Below are positions 51,101-58,255 of a stretch of 64,000 bases of DNA, piece after piece. The first letter of the stretch is position 1. Each line of letters starts with the position of its first letter. The notes under the pieces were generated by a model. The model was given only the letters and a program-made list of their open reading frames with translations. It searched no databases and had not been told where the DNA came from. The translations under genes and the position numbers were made by a program. Source of the stretch: Arctopsyche grandis (taxonomy: Eukaryota > Arthropoda > Insecta > Trichoptera > Hydropsychidae); contig NC_135365.1 in assembly GCF_051622035.1 (NCBI RefSeq), positions 9,342,001 through 9,406,000 on the forward strand, in the 5' to 3' direction.

Positions 51101-52883
51101 ACTGTGTACCATGTTTATGGGCAAGGGGTGACACCTTTTATTTAAGCATGTTTAAAAGTATCTAAAAAAAACACGTATCACGTACCACTCAGTGTGCTTT
51201 AGCCCGTAGTCTTTTCCATACAGTGCTAGACGATATTAACGGACCTTATTGGATGCTGATTGTATAATAATATATCTTTTTAGGTATATTTTTATTAACA
51301 AAAAGATTATATTGGAATAAATTTGCATTGTATTGACTCTCCTCTTGAGAATCGAATGAAATATTTAAGCTATTCCTTTTTTTCATTTTTTAAATTTAAT
51401 TACTAAAATTAAAGCTTTTGAGATAAATAAAAACTGTAAAGTAGACGAATAATGTATATTAAAATTTTAATTTACTTACAAAATAATTTAAACCAGTGAC
51501 TGCAGAAAAATTTAAAATAAAAAACATGTATTTTTTTTTTGTTATTAGATTGAAAATTTTGTTAAATATACGAAAAATGCGAACAAATACAATTGAGTGT
51601 AAATTCTTATACTAAGTTTAATCGAAAGTTACGAAATACTAAATTTTGTATTAGAGACCTTATAATGCTAAAGCTTACATTGTGCATTGATTTTAGAAGC
51701 CTTATTAATCAAATAGCATCATTCGTTCAGTTTGATTCGCGAATCATATTCTATCACTATTTGTTTTGCGAATATTGTGAATATAAGAAAAATAGACCGT
51801 CATTTATATTTCGTGTTTATTATATTACATATCCTCATAGGTTGATTGAAGAGGATCAAATTGGCACATAACTCAATTTGCGAAATCCTAAACACCTTTA
51901 TATTCCGAGCATTTTTATATACACACACATATATTTATAAGATACGATACATTTTTCGAGCAGCGATTTAATTAACGGTCTGTCAACATGGTTAAATTAT
52001 GGTGCTCGAATGTGTCAAAGACTTTATTTCCACAGTCCTCGAATGTACGAAAGAGTAATCACCAAATCGAACGATCCAATCATACCGACGAAATTGGTTT
52101 GAGATTAAACCATCGGACAGTTAATTCCGATTGAGAAATCCCATTCGAAACTTCCCATCCTTTCGTTCTATGTACATATATGTAACTGTAAGTATGTATT
52201 TGATGGTACACAAACTAATGCATAGGTTAGGATATTTTTATACAATATTTTATTTTTTATTTTACATATATACCAGGAAGGCCTTACAGGAAAATCCCAA
52301 TGCGCCTTCCTGGCCAATTACAAATACAAATGCAGCATTTTTTATTATAATTCGTTGAATTGCGCGACACTGAAAAAACTCGCAAATTAACGAGACATCT
52401 ATGAATTGTACATAAATTCTTATTGTACATCCATCAAATTTCAAATAGTGGTGACATAGTAGGTAGGAAGGATTTTTAGCCAATTTTTTTTTCCGGGAAC
52501 CGTTTCAACAATGAAATCAGAGAAAATTGGCAAACTCTGATAGGAAACGATCAACCTGGAGTCACAAATCCAGGTCTGACCAACAGCATACTCTGAAAAA
52601 TTCATTTTCATTCAGGGATAGAACCCGGCACCTTCTTGACAGTAAGCAGAAGCTTAACGTCCGAGCTATGCTGCTGGCTAATATGAATATTCACGACGTA
52701 AATCCTTGTAAGATTATTGATTACAAAGTTTTGGAATCGTGCCACATGCGCATATAAATCGGAAGAAAGACAAGCATACCTTCGAAGTCCTGCTCTGTGT
52801 ATTCTTGGTGAAGGGGCTGATGAGCTGCAGGATCCTTTGGGGCTTCATCGTCACCAACCTTTGGAGGATCCATGGACTGCAGT
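24043..52883 (-). CDS. Ndae1: Na+-driven anion exchanger / bicarbonate transporter, SLC4 family (complete, two alternative C-termini)
   Basis: This is a plasma-membrane transporter that couples Na+ to bicarbonate (and, in insect Ndae1, Cl- exchange) to control cell pH. Coding exons on the minus strand: 52780-52873, 46045-46170, 41138-41620, 34261-34347, 32265-33337, 32032-32184, 30857-31006, 30112-30777, then either 28832-29119 (short form, 1039 residues) or 28877-29119 + 24256-24479 + 24043-24178 (long form, 1144 residues). Phases agree at every junction. The N-terminal cytosolic domain has [33 protein letters not shown] and [27 protein letters not shown] blocks. The membrane domain has [70 protein letters not shown] and [13 protein letters not shown]. 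The loop exons carry four Cys and three N-glycosylation sequons, typical of Na+-coupled SLC4 members. Lengths fit insect Ndae1 (about 1030) and vertebrate SLC4A8/A10 (about 1100). Exact ion coupling cannot be read from sequence. Confidence 0.95.
24256..24479 (-). CDS. Ndae1: Ndae1 exon 10: long-form C-terminal tail
   Basis: Acceptor TTTCTCTTAAG, then [39 protein letters not shown] and a Lys-rich segment, ending in phase 2 before GTATGA. The LQIP and 'N-I-x-E/D-E-x-x-K-T-A-x-W-K' pattern is what I know from the C-terminal tails of vertebrate SLC4A7/A8/A10. That ties this exon to the transporter, although it lies 4.4 kb beyond the short-form stop. Confidence 0.82.
24755..25595 (-). mobile_element. 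ACTAGT-ended / GACTATTATA repeat, inverted copy, in an Ndae1 intron
   Basis: Reverse counterpart of 6276-6915. At its right it carries CCATGCGATGATATTTCATC, at its left GTTTTATAATAGTCG. A stretch of about 300 bp at 25080-25390 is unique to this copy and may be a further insertion. Confidence 0.6.
25600..26818. other. Ndae1 long-form intron, nothing recognised
   Basis: AT-rich, with no exon candidates that fit Ndae1 phases and no repeats noted beyond short simple runs. Confidence 0.4.
26819..27262. mobile_element. MITE with 134-bp inverted repeats and three subterminal repeats per arm
   Basis: The arms 26819-26952 and 27129-27262 are inverted copies of each other with about four differences. 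Each arm contains three direct copies of a roughly 34-bp unit (GGCTATTTGCAGGTACTATA-TCTG) and then GCGACAGGCGCAAAGCCTTC-type GC-rich sequence with GCGCATGCGCG. Flanked by ACTTTTA(A) on both sides (7-8 bp). The WLFAGTIS peptide repeats in frame are an artefact. Confidence 0.92.
27263..28831. other. Ndae1 intron or short-form 3'UTR, nothing else recognised
   Basis: Directly downstream (minus strand) of the short-form stop. It would hold the 3'UTR of the short transcript. AT-rich; no defined repeat. Confidence 0.4.
28832..29119 (-). CDS. Ndae1: Ndae1 exon 9: last helices and short C-terminal tail
   Basis: Starts [20 protein letters not shown] and continues [20 protein letters not shown]. Read through to the stop at 28832 it ends [14 protein letters not shown], giving a short tail. 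An in-frame donor (GTTGAG-GTGGGC, exon end 28877) would instead splice in phase 0 to 24479. Confidence 0.93.
   Translation of the reverse strand: MPIKRVHMFTLIQLGCLICLWVIKSFSSTSILFPLMLVVMIGIRKSLDCLFTRRELKILDDVMPEMTKRNEEDMRHLDDVEVGWKGRLLGYFKRK
29233..30028. mobile_element. Inverted-repeat element in Ndae1 intron 8
   Basis: ACCATAGATATAGAATAACC near 29238 is matched in reverse by GGTTATTCTATATCTATGG at 30007-30025. Weaker pairing continues inward (GCCATTACG / CGTAAGGGCGC) over about 35 bp. A small perfect hairpin, TTGGACCATGCAC / GTGCATGGTCCAA, lies at 29934-29970. Probably a non-autonomous DNA transposon. Confidence 0.6.
30112..30777 (-). CDS. Ndae1: Ndae1 exon 8: central membrane domain
   Basis: 222 codons, including [98 protein letters not shown] and [20 protein letters not shown]. 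These are the most diagnostic SLC4 blocks. Ends LRQ before GTATGA, phase 0. Confidence 0.96.
30857..31006 (-). CDS. Ndae1: Ndae1 exon 7: end of loop and next helix
   Basis: 50 codons beginning [20 protein letters not shown], with a third sequon (NGT) and fourth Cys, then a helix [20 protein letters not shown] and the basic FFPSK turn. Phase 0 at both ends; donor GTAAGC. Confidence 0.94.
31007..32031. other. Ndae1 intron 6, nothing recognised
   Basis: No repeat or exon supported. A motif TTTGTTCATGCACAAACTA (about 31638) and a related GTATGTTCATGCACAAAG (about 31899) recur. Confidence 0.4.
32032..32184 (-). CDS. Ndae1: Ndae1 exon 6: large extracellular loop
   Basis: 51 codons starting [20 protein letters not shown], with Cys-X-Cys, the sequons NYS and NWT, and ESCK. 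This is the glycosylated, disulfide-bearing loop of Na+-coupled SLC4 proteins. Phase 0 at both ends. Confidence 0.93.
32265..33337 (-). CDS. Ndae1: Ndae1 exon 5: second half of cytosolic domain and first membrane helices
   Basis: A large exon of 358 codons. It contains the dimer-arm region ([71 protein letters not shown]), then a Lys/Glu-rich insert ([17 protein letters not shown]) at a variable site, then SGRLFGGL and helices TM1 to about TM5 ([51 protein letters not shown]). Acceptor TTATAG, donor AAG-GTACAT, phase 0. Confidence 0.96.
34261..34347 (-). CDS. Ndae1: Ndae1 exon 4: variable linker
   Basis: 29 codons ([20 protein letters not shown] then RYLSIPGAG), phase 1 at both ends, acceptor ATTGCAG, donor GTAAAT. 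It links the cytosolic domain to the GAEASN block and is not strongly conserved. Phase agreement on both sides supports it. Confidence 0.8.
34348..35430. other. Part of Ndae1 intron 3, nothing recognised
   Basis: AT-rich with a short (CA)n run near 34479-34500. Confidence 0.4.
35434..35935 (+). mobile_element. CAGTGGCG DNA-transposon remnant, second copy, with MITE arms inside
   Basis: CAGTGGCGTAACTACTATGA at the left and GTGGGTCAAATTTTTGTAG at the right match 7231-7742. The middle (35540-35690) carries sequence of the GGTGATTATTCCGC MITE (ATCTGGCACTCAAGTTCTCG ... GCGGAATAACA), so one element sits in the other. Confidence 0.6.
35938..36165 (+). repeat. Diverged SINE copy
   Basis: Head AGCCCAGTGGTTAGCG with B-box-like CAAGTTTGAGACC, then GTGTTGAAATGGTTCCTCAA. 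Clearly the same family but old; the tail is missing. Confidence 0.65.
36688..36750 (-). CDS. Ndae1: Possible 63-nt cassette exon of Ndae1
   Basis: A candidate exon lies between exons 3 and 4. A pyrimidine-rich acceptor ending CCAACAG (36751) is followed by an open frame reading [20 protein letters not shown] and a possible donor AAAAAG-GTTCGG (weak). It is 63 nt long with phase 1 at both ends, so it could be included or skipped without a frameshift. The family is known to be variably spliced in this linker, between the ADIGRNHS and NFMRKIP-type blocks. The frame stays open past the donor, so the true 3' boundary may differ. Inference only. Confidence 0.35.
36903..37606 (+). mobile_element. 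TTAA-flanked MITE, family A, copy 2
   Basis: [TTAA]CCCTTTGAATGCTGA ... TCAGCATTCAAAGGG[TTAA], a 15-bp near-perfect inverted repeat. Matches 2597-3208 in order (GAAATCCAATAGAAAGCAGG, CAACGCCTATCGGCG). About 145 bp at 37100-37245 are extra and belong to repeat family C, so this copy was itself hit. Confidence 0.88.
37607..41137. other. Ndae1 intron 3, nothing recognised
   Basis: Large intron section. The open frames at 38819-39367 (minus) and 39171-39698 (plus) overlap, are rich in repeats such as (CAC)n/(GTG)n, and show no family features. No Ndae1-like exon was found here. Confidence 0.35.
41138..41620 (-). CDS. Ndae1: Ndae1 exon 3: core of N-terminal cytosolic domain
   Basis: 161 codons from [20 protein letters not shown] through [20 protein letters not shown] and [20 protein letters not shown] to [17 protein letters not shown]. 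It is the most conserved soluble part of the protein. Acceptor TTTTGCAG; donor A-GTAAGC in phase 1. Confidence 0.95.
42139..42665. mobile_element. GGGTGAAATCACAC-ended element, copy 1, containing a TTAA MITE
   Basis: Left end GGGTGAAATCACACAGAG with GTGGCACTTGTT; right end AACAAGTGCCGTGCC ... CTATGTGTTTTCGCC, an inverted repeat of about 35 bp. TTA occurs next to both ends. Related copies are at 48950-49248 and 50838-51206. Confidence 0.7.
42367..42613 (-). mobile_element. TTAA-flanked MITE, family B, copy 2 (nested)
   Basis: [TTAA]CCACTTAATCACCA ... TGGCGATGAAGTGG[TTAA], 247 bp, the inverted counterpart of 4572-4817 including the GCGCACCGGTGCGC palindrome. It lies inside 42139-42665. Confidence 0.88.
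43979..44178. mobile_element. GGTGATTATTCCGC hairpin MITE
   Basis: GGTGATTATTCCGCAAAATT, CGATCTCGCGCACG and ATCTGGCAC at the left are matched in reverse by GTGCCAGAT, CGTGCGCGCGATCG and TTTGCGCAATAATCCC at the right. About 200 bp, imperfect palindrome. Confidence 0.65.
44180..45150. other. Ndae1 intron 2, nothing recognised
   Basis: AT-rich, no exon candidates. TTTTAGCTGTCACTTTTAT (44800) echoes ATAGCTGTCACTTTGGGG (36190) and AGCTGTCACTTTGACAC (56445), possibly a minor repeat end. Confidence 0.35.
45152..45395. repeat. Two SINE fragments, tail to tail
   Basis: 45152-45280 reads forward (GTTCGGTGGTTGGGC, then CGCCGGGTTCGATCCC). 45281-45395 reads in reverse (TTGGCAAACTCTGATAAGAA, GATCGAACCCACTGATCAC). 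A compact inverted pair. Confidence 0.7.
46045..46170 (-). CDS. Ndae1: Ndae1 exon 2: [11 protein letters not shown] and His-rich segment
   Basis: Encodes [20 protein letters not shown] then [20 protein letters not shown], a basic His-rich stretch seen in Na+-coupled SLC4 N-termini. Phase 1 at both ends; acceptor TTTATAG, donor GTATGA. Too short to stand out as a long reading frame. Confidence 0.92.
46560..47093 (+). mobile_element. ACTAGT-ended element in Ndae1 intron 1
   Basis: Starts ACTAGTGTTGTACCCGATGA and ends GAGCGAAGCCGGATAAAACC-ACTAGT. The ends share ACTAGT plus a CCCG/CCGG block in inverted orientation. A GC-rich CCCCGGGGACGCAGTCGCCGG segment sits inside. The right half matches 55355-55593. 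Confidence 0.65.
48300..48535 (-). repeat. Interspersed repeat, family C (inverted copy)
   Basis: ACTTACGATTACAATCCAGG, TCTTATCCAATCGTTTTCAT, CATATTGCTCATTTTGGTCA and CATAGATGGCGGTAGTAAAA are the reverse of 12745-13015. Confidence 0.7.
48950..49248. mobile_element. GAGCACACAGAG-ended element, copy 2 of the 42139 family
   Basis: Left AGAGCACACAGAGTGCTACG-CGGCACGAG; right GGCGTGCCGTACAATTCTGT-GTGTCTGCTC. Imperfect inverted ends, about 300 bp. A second right-end-like stretch lies at 49385-49430 (GGCGTGCCGTACGATTC). Confidence 0.6.
50838..51206. mobile_element. GGGCGAAAACACACTGAG-ended element, copy 3
   Basis: AGGGCGAAAACACACTGAGT-GGTATG at the left and GTACCACTCAGTGTGCTTTA-GCCC at the right, 369 bp. 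GTA flanks both sides. It lies in Ndae1 intron 1. Confidence 0.75.
51210..52270. other. Ndae1 intron 1, nothing recognised
   Basis: AT-rich. Short open frames such as 51593-51871 show no family features. Confidence 0.35.
52272..52680 (-). repeat. Full-length tRNA-derived SINE (minus), near-identical to 55939-56349
   Basis: 409 bp from ACCAGGAAGGCCTTACAGG (reversed tail) to GCTATGCTGCTGGCTA (reversed head). By eye it differs from the copy at 55939-56349 at only a handful of positions, so both inserted recently or exchange sequence. It ends 100 bp from the Ndae1 start exon. Confidence 0.92.
52780..52883 (-). CDS. Ndae1: Ndae1 exon with proposed start codon
   Basis: Acceptor TTTTTCAG at 52884; ATG at 52873-52871. 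Encodes [20 protein letters not shown] then [11 protein letters not shown] and ends in phase 1 before GTATGC. The TEQDFEGHRAHTV junction with the next exon matches the family. The acceptor shows at least one more upstream exon exists, either 5'UTR or an alternative N-terminus; I could not locate it. Confidence 0.85.
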
Positions 52884-53149
52884 CTGAAAAATTAATCATT
52901 ATGAGCTTTTGGATGACGAACAATTAGCCTCTATGACTCTGATTGGAAGTGTGTCCACGCGTATGTCGCATGCATACATATCCGCATACACACATCGCGT
53001 TCATATTATAAAAAATTCGGGTGTGACCAACCCATGACTTTATCTATGTATTTGAGGAATATAAGAAGGTTACAAAACAAAATTCAATATTGAACTAATA
53101 ACTATGATAGCGATACAAATTGAGCGCGAATATATGCAAATACTTGCAC

Positions 53150-54840
53150 AAGACAAAAGTTCTACTTCCGGTTGTCGGATTTTGTTCAAATTTTTTTTAT
53201 TATTTAAAATCAGTATAATTATAATACACATTAAATATCAAGAGGATAAAAATAATATAAAAGGTCAAAATAAAATAATGAAATATTGTTTTAAAAAAAA
53301 ATACTACTTCCGGTTTACAAATTCTGACCAAAACGTTATCAAATCTAAGTTAGTACATAAAGAATACAAATATAAATTTTCAGCTCAATACGTTTAGGGG
53401 TGTGGACAGGATCCAGGCGACAACATTTTTATCCTTTGTAATAGGAGAAAATCCCACTTCCGGTTCATTAAATTTGGTGATTTAATTTTTTAATTTTACT
53501 TAAAATCACTATCTTTATTATACACAATAAATATCAAGACGCTTAAAATAATTTAAAAGGTCAAAATAAAATAATGAAATATTGTTTTAAAAAAAAATAC
53601 TACTTCCGGTTTGCGAATTCTGACCAAAATGTTACCAAATCTAAGTTAATACATAAAGAATACAATTATAAATTTTCAGCTTAATACGTTTAGGGGTTTG
53701 GTCAGGATCCAGGCGACAACATTTTTGACCTTTCTAAGACGAGAAAATCTCTCTTCCGGTTCATTAAATTTGGTGATTTTATTTTTTATTTTTACTTAAA
53801 ATCACTATCTTTATTATACACAATAAATATCAAGACGCTTAAAATAATTTAAAAGGTCAAAATAAATTAATGAAAAAATAATGAAATATTGTTTTTAAAA
53901 AAAATACTACTTCCGGTTTACGAATTCTGACCAAAACGTTACCAAATCTAAGTTAGTACATAAACAACACAAATATAAATTTTCAGCTTAATACGTTCAG
54001 GGGTGTGGACAGGATCCAGGCGACAACATTTTTGACCTTTCTAATAGGAGAAAATCCCACTTCCGGTTCATTAAATTTGATGATTTTATTTTTTATTTTT
54101 ACTTAAAATCACTATCTTTATTATACACAATAAATATCAAGACGCTTAAAATAATTTAAAAGGTCAAAATAAAATAATGAAAAAATAATGAAATATTGTT
54201 TTTAAAAAAAATACTACTTCCGGTATACGAATTCTGACCAAAACGTTACCAAATCTAAGTTAGTACATAAATAATATAAATATAAATTTTCAGCTTAATA
54301 CGTTCAGGGGTGTGGTCAGGATCCAGGCGACAACATTTTGACCTTCCTTCCGGATGCTTCCGGAAGGGAAAAAATCCCACTTCCGGTTTATTAAAATTAG
54401 TGATTTTTTTTTATTTTAATCACATTGATACAAGAATTATACTTGCATTTTTTCGTGAAGACCACACATGTTTAAGGGGTCGAAAAAAATAGTGGAAGAA
54501 AAATCGAACAAGAGTAAACTGCCACTTCCGGTCGACGGACGCTTACCAAATTTTATACATAACTTGGTATTGAGCCTTAACTGATCGATATGAAATTTCA
54601 GTTCGAATAATCAAAAGGCTTTTGAGAAAAACATAAAAAACCTCGATTCTCTAGAGTAAAAGTACTACTTCCGGTTCAGATAAAAATATTTAAAAAATAT
54701 AAAATTATAAAAATTATTATTTCTAGTACATGCAAAAAAAATTCAGTCCGATTCAGTTAGTAGTTTGGGAGAAAATCGAATTCAAAAACTTAAAAAAAAG
54801 AGGACACCTATAAGGGGAGGTACCATTTCCGGTCAACTTA
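53150..54840. repeat. Tandem array of ~300-bp units with a regular ACTTCCGG motif
   Basis: The block TACTACTTCCGGTTTACGAA starts near 53303, 53600, 53904 and 54212, and the block TCCCACTTCCGGTTCATTAA (with variants) near 53453, 53751, 54057 and 54375. That gives units of about 297-308 bp with two motifs each. Conserved stretches between them include AGGATCCAGGCGACAACATT and AAATCTAAGTTAGTACATAA. Decayed motifs continue at about 54522, 54668 and 54826. No reading frame is conserved between units, so the array is non-coding. Confidence 0.9.
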
Positions 54841-54945
54841 AAAATTTGAAAAAAATTTACGTAGTGTCTATAAGAATTTCATTAACCGATACTAAGTTTT
54901 GGTTCGATAGGACTAACGGTGTTGAAAAAATCCCCAAAGTACACA

Positions 54946-55030
54946 GACACACACACAGACACACACACAGACACACACACAGACACACACACAGACACAC
55001 ACACAGACACACATACAGACACACACACAT
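54946..55030. repeat. (ACACACAGAC)n microsatellite
   Basis: About eight units of a 10-bp repeat ending the ACTTCCGG array region. It is followed by GATCATTAAAACGTGATC, a small inverted repeat. Confidence 0.9.
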
Positions 55031-55279
55031 TTTTTCTAGATCATTAAAACGTGATCAGTAATCGATTCTGAGTTCGAATCAGTCAAAATCTCGAGTTCGA
55101 ATTTTCGCATGATCACAAAACTTCATCTATTGTTACTACGTACATAGATAAAGTAAATATGGCACGTCGTTGTGAGATGAAAAGACTGCATCAAATTATT
55201 CATTTTTTAGGATGTTCTCTATGTTAAAATTGTTTGTATTTAAAAGTAAAAGTGCCATTTGGAAGATTCCGTTGATGGG

Positions 55280-55593
55280 AATGCTAATGCCCATGGGGTG
55301 CCGGGGGCGAAGGCCCGGAGGGCGCCGGGGGAGCCGCCGAATTCTGTTATAATATATAATACATCTAATATATAATTTCGAAAGAGACTTTGTAAGTTTG
55401 TAACTATAGTTGGTTGGAAATCGAAAACAAGTCAGTTTCTATGACGATTCGATTGGTTGAATATTTATTTTTTTTCGATTCAAATAAATTTAATAAAAAA
55501 CAAATGAATATTTACTATTAGATTCGCCATGTTTAAACTGTTTATATTAAAAATACTGATATTGAGCGAAGCCGGGTAAAACAACTAGTAAGG
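55280..55593 (+). mobile_element. 3' part of an ACTAGT-ended element with GC-rich block
   Basis: GC-rich GAAGGCCCGGAGGGCGCCGG precedes a sequence matching 46900-47093 (TTTCGAAAGAGACTTTG ... GAGCGAAGCCGGGTAAAACA-ACTAGT). Confidence 0.6.
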
Positions 55594-55938
55594 GTATAAA
55601 ATACAATAGCTATGACCATATTTTACAAATTAATGTCAATCTGTCAATGAAAAGACAAACTAATCAATGAAAAGTCAAATCCAATTATAGGTATTGTAGC
55701 GTATGTTAAAAGGAGCCGACGTTATAATTGGTTTCGAGGATTATCTCCAGGCTAAGTGCAAGTAGGCTAAACAATGACCACCGAATTGGCTTAGTAACGG
55801 CACCCAATCCCTTCTCAGAACTGACAACGATAGCGTGGGACTCGTGGGAATGCATATCTAGTACGTGACTATAACAATAGGTAAACAAACCGGACGTCGA
55901 AGATGCTCTGAGCGACCTGTCTTTTATAAGGAGGTACT

Positions 55939-56349
55939 TAGCCAGCAGCATAGCTCGGACGTTAAGCTTCTGCTTACCGTCAAGAAGGTGCCGGGTTCTA
56001 TCCCTGAATGAAAATGAATTTTTCAGAGTATGCTGTTGGTCAGACCTGGATTTGTGACTCCAGGTTGATCGTTTCCTATCAGAGTTTGCCAATTTTCTCT
56101 GATTTCATTGTTGAAACGGTTCCCGGAAAAAAAATTGGCTAAAAATCCTTCCTACCTACTATGTCACCACTATTTGAAATTTGATGGATGTACAATAAAA
56201 ATTTATGTACAATTCATAGATGTCTCGTTAATTTGCGAGTTTTTTCAGTGTCTCGCAATTCAACGACTTATAATAAAAAAAATGCTGCATTTGTATTTGT
56301 AATTGGCCAGGAAGGCGCATTGGGATTTACCTGTAAGGCCTTCCTGGTA
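55939..56349 (+). repeat. Full-length tRNA-derived SINE (plus)
   Basis: Head TAGCCAGCAGCATAGCTCGG with A-box-like start, B box GGGTTCTATCCC (55995-56006), body GATCGTTTCCTATCAGAGTT and TTGTTGAAACGGTTCCCGG, and a 3' end with self-complementary CCAGGAAGGCG ... GGCCTTCCTGG followed by an A-rich tail. Pol III-type internal promoter elements are visible. This is the reference copy for the family in this window. Confidence 0.92.
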
Positions 56350-56484
56350 TATATGTAAAAAAAAAATTAAAAAATAAATAAAATGTATGTAGTCATATTA
56401 TACATAATAATATGTAAATTAAACTAAATTAAACATCCTTATTCAGCTGTCACTTTGACACTTGGTTATAATATAACACGCTGT

Positions 56485-56578
56485 CCAGTTCACGCATTCG
56501 GCAAAGAATTTACGGAATCCGTGAACTGGGCAACGTGCTTGCATTTTTCACGCATTCGGCAATTCTCTTGCCGAATGC
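56485..56578. repeat. Two adjacent hairpins sharing GCATTCGGCAA
   Basis: CCAGTTCACG (56485) pairs with CGTGAACTGG (56520-56529). GCATTCGGCAA (56552) pairs with TTGCCGAATGC (56568-56578) around a 5-nt loop. The second arm sequence also occurs within the first hairpin. Confidence 0.8.
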
Positions 56579-56691
56579 TTGTAATAGACAATTTCATGGA
56601 TTCGGTGTAACATATATACTAGTGTTAATAATTTACATAGTATGCATATTATAAAATATATATGTAATAGTACTAATTTTATTTATACTAA

Positions 56692-56883
56692 TTGTATCAG
56701 ATTATGACTCCTACTGAAGTGAGGCGGAGTGGAACTCATTTATTCCATGAAGTCAGTATTACTCAACTGATTGAAGGTGCTGCTGGTGGACCAGAAGCAT
56801 GGAAAGAGGTTATTATCCCCATATTAACTGAAGTTATTTTGTTCACAGAACTTCCAAATATACTCATTGATTATTTTGAATAA
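56692..56883 (+). CDS. Small open frame of unknown nature
   Basis: 60 codons from ATG at 56704 (MTPTEVRRSGTHLFHEVSIT ... LIEGAAGGPEAWKEVIIPIL), stop at 56881-56883. The amino-acid mix looks protein-like and the GC content is higher than around it. It is preceded by ACTAATTGTATCAG, which could be a branch point and acceptor, so it may be a terminal exon or a captured exon fragment. I do not recognise the protein. It may be chance. Confidence 0.2.
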   Translation: MYQIMTPTEVRRSGTHLFHEVSITQLIEGAAGGPEAWKEVIIPILTEVILFTELPNILIDYFE

Positions 56884-56939
56884 CGTTTTAGCTGAAGTTA
56901 GATGAATATCTTAAACATGCATTCAAAAACACAAATATT

Positions 56940-57060
56940 ACGTTAATTTGCGAGTTTTTTCAGTATCTCGCAATTCAACGACTTATAATAAAAATGCTGC
57001 ATTTGTATTTGTAATTGGCCAGGAAGGCGCATTGGGATTTACCTGTAAGGCCTTCCTGGT
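56940..57060 (+). repeat. 5'-truncated SINE tail
   Basis: Matches the last 120 bp of 55939-56349 almost exactly (TTTGCGAGTTTTTTCAGTAT ... GGCCTTCCTGGT), with an A-rich tail. Confidence 0.85.
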
Positions 57061-57065
57061 ATATA

Positions 57066-58005
57066 TGTAAAAATAAAAAATAGAATAAAAAATAAAAAAA
57101 TAAATTAAAAATATCAAGACATTCTGGACGGAGCCCTGGCGGTGCGTGTATCTCCTTAATCACCAATAAATGCTGTGAAACGACTTTGGCCTTTTACTTG
57201 GATTTTTCACCCACCCCTACGCAACAGTATTATAAAAACCAAATTAATTAATTTTAGAATTAAAATTTTATAATTAACTTCGTCAAAAACTTTTTCAAAA
57301 TCATCAACTTGGACACCTTGGTCGAGGCTTTTATTTACCTACTACTATTCAGAATCGGGCTTAGAATTTAAAAAGTTTTTCCTACATTTCCTACAACGTA
57401 TTATATTTTATTTCCCAAGTATAATTTGAAACGAACAATTGTATTGCCGAGACACTTTCCATCTGTTTCATTGTTGTATGAGATTATAATTGTATAGCGA
57501 TTCTAACTTTCAGGGTGAGTCTTTCAAACTTATCATACTTTGGGTACTGAATTGCTCTTTTGCTTTTTGTTTCGCAAAAGCTGACTCAGAAAGGAGTTTT
57601 CCTGATGGAGTCAGATCGTGACCAGTTACGACAAACGGCATTTGAAAAGTTTTACCGCAATTGTTTCAATACAGAAATAAAATTTCCTACGCTTTCGTTG
57701 ACACGTGTCCAATTACCGGTACTGGAAAATTGCGTCTAAAGGTAGTCCTTAAATAGATGACCTTTTAAAGGTACACATCCGTACAAGACGATAGAATTAG
57801 TCAACGGCTTAACTTTCATCACATAATCGACCGTTTCAAATCAAATGAATAATAATCCTTAAATTTTGATAGCAGTATTTGATTGGTGTCGAAATTCTAA
57901 ATATAATATAAAAGTTATTAGTTATATCACATATGATTAAAAATTGTTGGAGAATTTTTTTAAGTTGTAATTTGATTTTTGTTACTAATTTTGATAATAT
58001 TTAAA
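57066..58005. other. Intergenic or far-upstream DNA, nothing recognised
   Basis: No exon or repeat was identified. An upstream Ndae1 5' exon could be hidden here or further right. Confidence 0.35.
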
Positions 58006-58009
58006 TTAA

Positions 58010-58255
58010 AGGTGCTCTCAACCGTATCCAATATTTACTTATTTAAATTGAAAAAAAAAATCGCGGGCGTTGTATACATCGCGGGCATTGTATACGATAA
58101 AAAGTAAATTATTCATTTGAAATAAAGACAATTTTGGAGACGGTTGAGAAGCCCTGCCATATAAACTAATTCAATGTAATCTGCAGTTCATACGCTTTGA
58201 AAGTTTTTTTTTTCAATTTAAATAAGTAAATATTGGATACGGTTGAGAACACCTG
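58010..58255. mobile_element. Inverted-repeat element GGTGCTCTCAACCGTATCC
   Basis: GGTGCTCTCAACCGTATCCA-ATATTTACTTATTTAAATTG at the left is matched in reverse at 58213-58255 (CAATTTAAATAAGTAAATAT-TGGATACGGTTGAGAACACC). The arms are about 44 bp. A third arm at 58417-58459 and repeated GTATACGATAAAAAGTAAAT (58091, 58289, 58493) show further partial copies up to about 58510. Confidence 0.75.

Noticed and set aside
53150..54840. Regular short motif at fixed spacing, considered as a CRISPR-like array
   Set aside because: Eukaryotic DNA. The spacers are themselves repeated, the unit is ~300 bp, and no cas genes are present.
52527..56092. Matching frames in two places ([20 protein letters not shown])
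   Set aside because: Both are translations of the SINE; no evidence the SINE codes for protein.
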